Source of the DNA: Hsuehochloa calcarea | Lineage: Eukaryota > Streptophyta > Magnoliopsida > Poales > Poaceae | DNA length: 64,000 bases | Reading direction: 5' to 3' | Assembly: GCA_036346395.1 (NCBI GenBank) | Contig: CM070601.1 | Span: forward strand, 16,861,763 to 16,925,762 | Shown here: positions 57,863 to 64,000 of the stretch, one piece after another | How the letters are laid out: every line of letters starts with the position of its first letter | How positions within the stretch are numbered: the stretch's first letter is position 1 | Program-made: the position numbers and the translations under genes | Notes under the pieces: model-generated | Told to the model about the DNA's origin: nothing | Database searches by the model: none | The model's input: only the letters and a program-made list of their open reading frames with translations

Positions 57863-58206
57863 TGTCGTAGGAGGGAACCAAGGGGTGCCCCGCACCCCAG
57901 GGTCGTCAGGAGTACCGATGTGCCATCGGGGATACTGTGCATGTGTAGCCTAGTCTGTATAACGCATTTAGGCCAATGTACCTACATACCCTCTCTCTCC
58001 ACGTATTGTGAGGGCAAGAAGGTAAATGTGCCTTCTTGCCCTCCTATATATAGAGGCCCAAGGGCATGTACAAAGGGGAGGAATCCTCATTTGGGCACAT
58101 AAGCAACACACTCATACATACTCTGGTTTTAGCTCCTCTCCCTTCGGTCCTCTCTCAAGATAACAAGGGTATCCTGTACCCACTATCTAGTCTTTTTGCT
58201 ACGACA
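57863..58206 (+). repeat. 3' LTR
   Basis: 344 bp; preceded by the purine-rich AGACGAGGGAGT. It lacks the palindrome of the 5' LTR and so shows the ancestral arrangement. Confidence 0.9.
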
Positions 58207-58211
58207 TTGAG

Positions 58212-58594
58212 GAAATGTGTTTACCCGTCGATTAATTATCGGACAATTATGATGTCGTGTGCGGCCCTCTTCAGGGAATCCAGGTATATTACCTTATTCT
58301 GTTTGGTATAATTACAATTAGAATCCAGTAGAACCTACACAGCTATGATGCCATGGTCATTAAACCTAAGTTCGTGTTGCTTATAAAGTACAAATCAACA
58401 AGTATAGCCACTAGTGCAGCACTTATTCCTGGTTGTAGGGCAAAAGTATGAATTTCTTTGTCGCGGTGAGCTAGCAATGACTCCGTCATGTAATCCTCGA
58501 CGAATTTTGCATTCTCGTTGATGGTTTGTAAGGAGACCAAGTGTGGGTCGAGGAAACCTACCAGTGAATTCCTTATTTTGGCTTCAGAAATCAT
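58212..58594 (-). pseudogene. Ulp1-like protease, N-terminal half
   Basis: The minus strand 58594-58343 reads VGFLDPHLVSLQTINENAKF then DYMTESLLAHRDKE, matching the start of the CACTA-encoded C48 domain. At about 58280 LDSLKRAAHDIIIVR follows, the Asp-Ser strand after the catalytic His region. Frames shift and stops occur, and the His motif itself is not clear. It continues at 52660-52540 across the inserted LTR element. Confidence 0.65.
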
Positions 58595-58625
58595 TTATAC
58601 ACACACACACACATACACACACACA
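58594..58625. repeat. (AC)n microsatellite
   Basis: About 15 AC units with one AT interruption. Confidence 0.9.
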
Positions 58626-59027
58626 AGCAAGGAGTTATATATAACATTTATCGGTATTACACGAACGTTGGTCGTGATTGTACATACTTATAGTGTCCAA
58701 CATCGTATGAGTGAGGCATCGAGGGCGTCGAGCTTGAAGAGAAATAACGAGTCCTCGAAGGTCACTATGAAGACATAGTCTTGAACCTCGTAGTTAAGAT
58801 GATCCTTCTTGAACTAGACGTTGACACCCGAGCGTCGTTGTCCATCCGTCTTGTTGGCTTGTTTCATGTACCATAAATGTAATCTCGTACAAGCCATTCC
58901 TAGGGTAGGGTGGCACTCTACCGTCTCGACGAACGGCTTGCCTAGCATGAATTTCTAGGCCAACGGTAAGAAGGGGGTATTAGAACAGGAGTCGACCGTC
59001 TTCGATTTGCCCTTGCTGCCTCACTTT

Positions 59028-59459
59028 TTAGAGGTCGACTTCACGAGACTCGACATGAGGTGTAGACGCATCTGATGCACCAGGACCTTCCCGCATCGGT
59101 GCCGGTAACTCTGATGCAGGTAACTCTGGTGCAAGTAGCTCCCGTGTACTTGACACCTTTGCAGCACGCTCCCTTGAAGTTGACACCGGAGCAAGTAGCA
59201 CCAAGCAGATGTCTCTCTTGGGCCACTGGATGAATGTTCCAATGGCTTGCCCTAGAGTCACGACGTCATCGTTTCGAGGGATCTGTAGCGGGACAATCGC
59301 AAAATTGGCATGAACACCGTCCACATTCACTTTTGCGAAACCCAGAGCTAGATTTACACCGTGCACCAAAACCCCGGCACCGGATGGATACGCTTGGCCC
59401 CAAGTAGCACCTAGGGCAACAGAGGCATATCTCACTTGGAACTTGCACTTCGTAGCCAT
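59028..59459 (-). pseudogene. CACTA DUF8039-like protein segment
   Basis: 143-codon minus-strand frame. The core VHGVNLALGFAKVNVDGVHA then VTLGQAIGTFIQWPKRDI resembles the DUF8039 domain that precedes the protease region in large CACTA-encoded proteins. After it comes a Ser/Ala/Pro-rich linker (ELLAPELPASELPAP). The frame is open, but neighbours on the same strand are broken, so I treat it as part of a decayed gene. Confidence 0.6.
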
Positions 59460-59633
59460 CTAGATAACGACACAAAATTAGCTACTCCAATAGGCTAGCA
59501 CAGTAGGGGCAGGGGCTTGCAACTGATTTTCCCTAAGCCTTTCCTCAAGGCTCTCCATTTTCCGTCGCATCTCATCTCTGACGCGATCAGTGATCTCATC
59601 TCTAAGGGATTTAGTGATCTCATCTGTGAGGGA

Positions 59634-59873
59634 TTAACAAATCTCCTCTCGTAACTGTGCATCGTGCTCGGCTTTGGTTCTCTTCCTACTCCGGTACGCT
59701 TCGGAGTCCTCTAGGAATCCATGTTTCCATAGAACATAAAGACCAAGGCCTCTCGTGCGACCTGGATGCTCATTGCTTCCCAGTGCGAGAGTATATATCT
59801 CTCTCTGACTACCTGGAATGAGCCTTATGAAGATTGTGCACTCAGTGCTTCCTGCAATATCCCGATATGTCAT
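59634..59873 (-). pseudogene. CACTA ORF2 upstream segment
   Basis: Frame with SNEHPGRTRGLGLYVLWKHG, the EHPGRTRG signature that CACTA ORF2 proteins carry upstream of the DUF8039-like segment; then a basic stretch RSRKRTKAEHDAQ. Confidence 0.5.
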
Positions 59874-60954
59874 TTCACTTCCTATAAAGTTATGGAGTAA
59901 TTACAAACTAGGTAGTTCGATATCTTACCAGTCGTTCGGACACTTCCTCGTCTACGGGGTTTGGAAAGAAGATGGCCCCCGAAGACAGGGTAGATGACCT
60001 CGCTCTTAGCTAGTTTTAGGCGTACTCACCAGGGATCCTGACAAATGGCGGGGGAGGCATCTGAACGGCTTGCCTACTAGTCCTAATCCCTTCATTGTGG
60101 GATTTTACTCACATAACCAGCGGTGATGAGTCTGTGGGGTGCGTATTTTTTGCCTAGAGGGTCCTATGCGCTGCACGTTCACTCCTAAAATCAGTTGTCA
60201 TCTTCTTCGCCACAATAGATAATACTTTCAGCCAACAGGAGATCAAAGCAAAATGATCACCAAAACAACACTCCAGTTAGCCAACAAAACTTGATCTATT
60301 GACAGTATAAAAGATCACAATTTAACGAGTTCAGAACTAAGCCCAATTGACTGATAGAATAGCATATATTATGAATTGCTAAGGATCACAAAACCTGGAG
60401 GTTCAGCCAATTAATCAACTGAAAGTAACAGGCTAAATGCTAAAGGTCAATAAACAGTAATAAGCATTCCAATTAAAGCTCAAGTTCAAACCTGATTATC
60501 AAAACAATTTCAGTACAAGACTATTATGATCACAGAGCATTTATCTCAAGCTCATCATACCACATTGCAATATATTCTAGTAACAGTATCAAGTCGTGTC
60601 ACATTTCATCAGTTACCTTTGGGCGTCGAGTAGAAGGATGAGCAAGGAGGACTGGAGCATAAGGATGCGGCGTTGAAGGGGAGACGCGCCAAGCTCGGGG
60701 GAGGAGGAGGCGATGTGTGCTCGGGGGAGGGGAGGAGGCTCGCCGAGCTCGGGGAGGAGGGGCGCCGGGTTCGGGGAGGCGGCGACTCGTGCTCGGGGAG
60801 GTGGTGATGGGCTCAGGGGAGGAGGCGCGTCAGGCTCGAGGAGGAGGGGTCATCGAGGACGGCGACGACGGGCTCTGGGAGGAGAGAGAGTTAGAGAAAC
60901 TTAATTATTTGGGTAGCGGCACGGGCAAACCCTAGAGTCTGAATATAAATTGGG
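59874..60954. other. 5' region of CACTA element A (minus)
   Basis: No clear gene. 60900-60620 read on the minus strand is a CTCTCTCC and CCTCCTCC leader, followed leftwards by AT-rich intron-like sequence to about 60230. A plus-strand Gly/Arg-rich frame at 60713-60935 is the shadow of that leader. Confidence 0.4.
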
Positions 60955-60959
60955 TTGAA

Positions 60960-61210
60960 CATCACGGATGGTTCTAAAGTGGAACCGTCTATGATAAATA
61001 ATATCACAGATGGTTCCAATAAATAACCATGTATGATAGATTGTGTATCGCATACGCTTTGTAGATGAAACCGTTTGTGATATCTGATGTATCACAGACA
61101 GCTTATCCTAAGGAACCGTCTGTGATAGCTTATGTATCACATACAATTTTTAGATGAAACCGACTGTAATAGATTATCACAAACGATTTGCAGGTGAAAA
61201 CGTCTATGAT
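60960..61210. repeat. CACTA subterminal repeats, element B
   Basis: ATCACAGACGG / CCGTCTGTGAT motifs, more diverged than in element A. The outer terminus and first repeats are missing. Confidence 0.75.
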
Positions 61211-61535
61211 ATTCTTTTGTATTGGTAAATCTAGTTCTGTTTGTTTGTTAGCCTCAGGAAATGCTAGCCATGCCCTCTGAAATAAGTAGAAACACAACAA
61301 GTGTATGTATACATCCAATTCACATTCATTTCAGAAACAAGCACATCCATTTCATAGTACAAATCAATTAATTCAAATGAACTAAAATTAAACATTCATA
61401 ACATATACACACATGTACCATTAAGTTCAATCTTATCCCGATCAAGTTCAATCTACATTTTGGAACTCCCCATATGACACATTCTTGACCCGCATGCAAT
61501 ACACACATTTTTCAATCTTTAAAAATTAGCCCTTC

Positions 61536-63960
61536 ATGATGATCGACGTGTATATAGCTAGTTTTATTATGTTGTTCTTCCTTGACCCTTATGCCTTTTC
61601 TGAAAAGAGCCAACTCGTCAAATTAATTGTATTCTTCCTCGTCCACTACATTCTCAACTCCAACAATCCTCATTTTTCCATGAAGAACTATGTGACGCTT
61701 CTTATTTGCCTGGTCGGCTACATAGAAAACTTGAAAAACTTAGTTAGCGAGTACGAATGATTCGTCTTTATATCCGACAAGTTCGAGGTCCACGGTAGTG
61801 ACACTGTACTTGTCGACCTTCACTTGTGAGAGATGGACCCAACGTCACAAAAATAGGGGGTCTTGAAACTCCCAAATCTCCTCTACGAGCCCATAGCAGG
61901 AGCTCCTCAGCCCATCGATAGTGAATGCATCTATGCGAACACCGTTGTTCTGGTTAGTGCTAATTATATCCTGAGCATGAGTATAGAATGTATACTCATT
62001 TATGTCGCATCTTTGTCATGTCACAACTATAAATATTGGCCTTTTTGCCAACCATGTCAGCATATCACTTGACGAGCTCCTAGCGAGTCGTTCCTTCAAC
62101 CATTGGTTGTATCGATTGTTGTGCTATCTCGTGATCCAAATATCCAACCGCTCTGAATTCTATTGCCGAAGCACGTCCTTGTGCTGGTCGATATACGGAG
62201 ACACTTTAGTCATATGTTGCAAGACCGTGAAATGGGCTTGAGCATATGCATCCATATCAGGAGTGATTGCTTTCCTTCCGATGGTCCCGATACCCTCGAG
62301 CTTCCCCTCATGGCGAGATCGAGGCACACCTATTGGTTCGACCTAAGCCATGTAATCGACGCAGAACTCAATGACCTCTTCGGTTGCATAACCTTTAACG
62401 ATGTTGTACTCCGGCCGAGATCGATTTCGAACATAGGATTTGAGAATTCCTATGAACCTCTCGAATGGGTACATGCTATGTAGGAACACGGGCCCGCTCA
62501 TCTTTATCTCCCTCACAATGTGAACAATGATATGGACCATGATATCGAAAAACAACGGAGGGAAATACATCTCAAGATCACATAGAGTCATCACCACCTC
62601 GTCCTACAGAGCATCTAGTCCTTCGATATCGATGACCTTCTCAGCAATTGTGTTAAAGAAATAACACAGCCTCATGACTATCTCTCGGACCTTTTTCGTC
62701 AAAATACTTCTAATTGCAACAGGGAGCATATGTGTCATCAGCACATGACAATCACGAGACTTCATGAGAATTAACTTCAAATCTTCCATTGAAACAAGTT
62801 TCTTCATGTTGGCACAGAAACCGGGTGGAATTTTCACACCATGAAAGCATTGGCACAGTTCAGTTCTCTCGGCCTTGGATAGAGTGTAACAAGTAGGGGG
62901 AGGTACGTTCGTCTTTTATCGGTCTTTGCTAACTCAGGTTTGATATCCATATCAACCAAGTCAAGCCGTGCGATGACAGCATTCTTTATTTTATCATGAA
63001 TGTTCCAGTAAGAGACCAATCAAGCTGTCACATACATTCTTCTCTACGTGCATGACGTTGATGCAGTAGCAAACTTGTAGGTGCTTCCAATAAGGTAAGT
63101 CCCAAAATATTGATCTTTTCTTCCAAATGTTCTTCTTACGGGCCCTCCATTTATGTCCTTTTTCAAGCACAACATCTAAATCCTTAACCATATCATAGAC
63201 CTCTTTTTCATTTAAATGCCTTGGAGCTGAACTGTCCTTCCTCTCTCCGTCGAATTATTTCTTCATCATGCGGTATGGGTGAGCCCTCCGAAGGAACCTA
63301 CGGTGAGGTATGTACATGGTATTGTGCGAGTACTTCAGCCACACACCATCGATATCATCTAAGCAGTGAGTACAAGCTTTGGCCCCTGTTGTACTCTGGC
63401 CCGATAGGTTGCAAGGGCAGGATAATCATTTATGGTGCAGAACAACAAGGAGCGAAAGCAAGGTTCTCTCGTTTGTACGCATCTCATACATGTACCCCTT
63501 CAATCCACAGTATTTTTAGATCTTCCATCAATGGTGCTAGGTATACATCAATATCATTCCCAAGTTGCTTCAGCCTTGGATAAGTATCGATAGCAAAATA
63601 TACTTCCGCTTCATACACAACCAAGGAGGAAGTTTGTAGATATAGAGAGTCACGGGCCAAATGCTATGTCGGCTGCTCATGTTACCGAAAGGATTCATTC
63701 CATATATACTCAATCCAAACCTTATATTCCTCGATTCCGCACCAAATTCTGCAAACCTCCTATCGATATTTCTCCACTAAGCAGAATCAGCAAGGTGTCT
63801 TAGCTTTCCGTCATTCTTCTGCTTCTCCGAGTGCCAATGCAGCAGTTTTGCATCCTTTGGGTTCGCAAAAAACCGCTTCAAACGGGGAATTACAGGAATA
63901 TACCACGCCACCTTAGCAGGAGGTCATTTCTTCACCTCGATTCCCTCACAGTCAACTGAT
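61536..63960 (-). pseudogene. TNP2-type CACTA transposase (element B)
   Basis: Minus-strand order: 63960-63200 holds the transposase_21 region (RRFAEFGAESRNIRFGLSIY, GMNPFGNMSSRHSIWPVTL and PPWLCMKRKYI); 63191-62994 has WKHLQVCYCINVMHVEKNVC; 62837-62604 and 62597-62343 form the DUF4218 region (MYFPPLFFDIMVHIIVHIV, PVFLHSMYPFERFIGILKS, GYATEEVIEF); and about 61760-61540 is the C-terminal tail (frames with NVVDEEEYNQFDEL-like text). Several frameshifts and a stop near 63780 break it. It is better preserved than the TNP2 copy in element C. Confidence 0.85.
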
Positions 63961-64000
63961 TAATTCTTATGCTTGTATCGGGATGTGTTGCACACCGGAC

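Larger units (their letters stand above)
52863..58206 (+). mobile_element. non-autonomous LTR retrotransposon rich in tandem repeats
   Basis: LTRs TGTCGTAGGAGGG...GCTACGACA at 52863-53251 (389 bp) and 57863-58206 (344 bp), with an exact 5-bp duplication TTGAG at 52858-52862 and 58207-58211. A GTTGGCGCCGTCC-type primer-binding site follows the 5' LTR, as in many plant Ty3/gypsy elements. The 4.6-kb interior contains no gag-pol domain. It is made of GC-rich spacer and several tandem-repeat arrays (54267-55935, 55936-56270, 56456-57150, 57360-57850). The LTR length difference is due to a 45-bp palindrome-forming insertion in the 5' copy. It inserted into the Ulp1-like region of CACTA element A. 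Confidence 0.9.
51742..60955 (-). mobile_element. CACTA element A (split by an LTR element)
   Basis: The left terminus CACTACTACATAAAAGG at 51742 is followed by repeated ATCACAGACGGTT / AACCGTCTGTGAT subterminal motifs to about 52090. Minus-strand coding remnants run from about 59873 (DUF8039-like protein) to 52540 (Ulp1-like protease end). A GC-rich, CTCTCTCC-type leader on the minus strand lies at 60900-60620. The right terminus is not recognisable: subterminal repeats at about 60960 belong, at least in part, to the adjoining element B. An LTR element (52863-58206) interrupts it. Confidence 0.7.
60955..64000 (-). mobile_element. CACTA element B, partial
   Basis: Subterminal repeats (60960-61210) and the following ~170 bp are homologous, in the same orientation, to 51760-52260 of element A, so both belong to one family. 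A TNP2 gene is on the minus strand and runs off the window. No CACTA terminus is present at the joint with element A. Confidence 0.75.

Noticed and set aside
1..64000. Search by eye for tRNA, rRNA or a bacterial-type gene cluster
   Set aside because: No cloverleaf-like tRNA with both A- and B-box text, no rRNA core sequence, and no operon-like spacing was seen. A dedicated scan (tRNAscan, Rfam) would be needed for a firm negative.

Overview
The window looks like intergenic DNA from a grass (Poaceae). The evidence is nested LTR retrotransposons of Ty1/copia and Ty3/gypsy type, L1-type LINE remnants, several hAT elements, and CACTA elements with TNP2 transposase, a Ulp1-like protease and the TTTGCCGAGTG subterminal motif common in grass CACTA elements. 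There are split genes with GT/AG introns and no bacterial operon features. I found one convincing host gene. No tRNA, rRNA or CRISPR array was recognised.

Layout. 1-5686: decayed copia element on the minus strand (integrase and gag remnants, primer-binding site, complete 1.96-kb LTR), inserted into the LTR of a plus-strand copia element (5687-~9540) of which only gag is visible. ~9540-10466: fragment of a third copia LTR family. 11611-13509: hAT element with a second member of the same family inserted inside it in opposite orientation; both have exact 8-bp target-site duplications (TSDs). 14597-19581: five-exon CCCH zinc-finger gene (660 codons) whose 2.67-kb first intron holds a further 715-bp hAT element with its own 8-bp TSD. 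~20140-22165: internally deleted hAT with a BED zinc-finger remnant. 23-25.4 kb: LINE RNase H scrap and two diverged copies of a ~500-bp repeat. 26510-32753: second copy of the third copia LTR, split by a 4,276-bp solo LTR of Tekay/Del type with a 5-bp TSD. 33-34.8 kb: dispersed-repeat fragments. ~34860-36893: LINE 3' half (minus). ~36893-43600: CACTA element with a degraded TNP2 gene. 43727-45817: complete but gag-only copia-type element with TSD, sitting inside a LINE endonuclease fragment. 45919-~48735: Tekay-like LTR. 51742-~60955: CACTA element A with minus-strand DUF8039-like and Ulp1-like segments, split by a 5,344-bp LTR element (52863-58206) that carries no recognisable gene but has several blocks of tandem repeats. 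~60955-64000: CACTA element B of the same family, TNP2 on the minus strand, cut by the window edge.

Insertion order can be read at many joints because TSDs are visible. The only likely working cellular function is the CCCH protein. It resembles the FRIGIDA-ESSENTIAL-1/C3H-type nuclear proteins in its zinc finger and C-terminal domain. Everything else is mobile-element sequence in various stages of decay. I did not find a clearly new biological system. The most unusual structures are the inverted self-nested hAT pair, a snap-back palindrome present in only one LTR of the 52.9-kb element, and that element's four repeat families.
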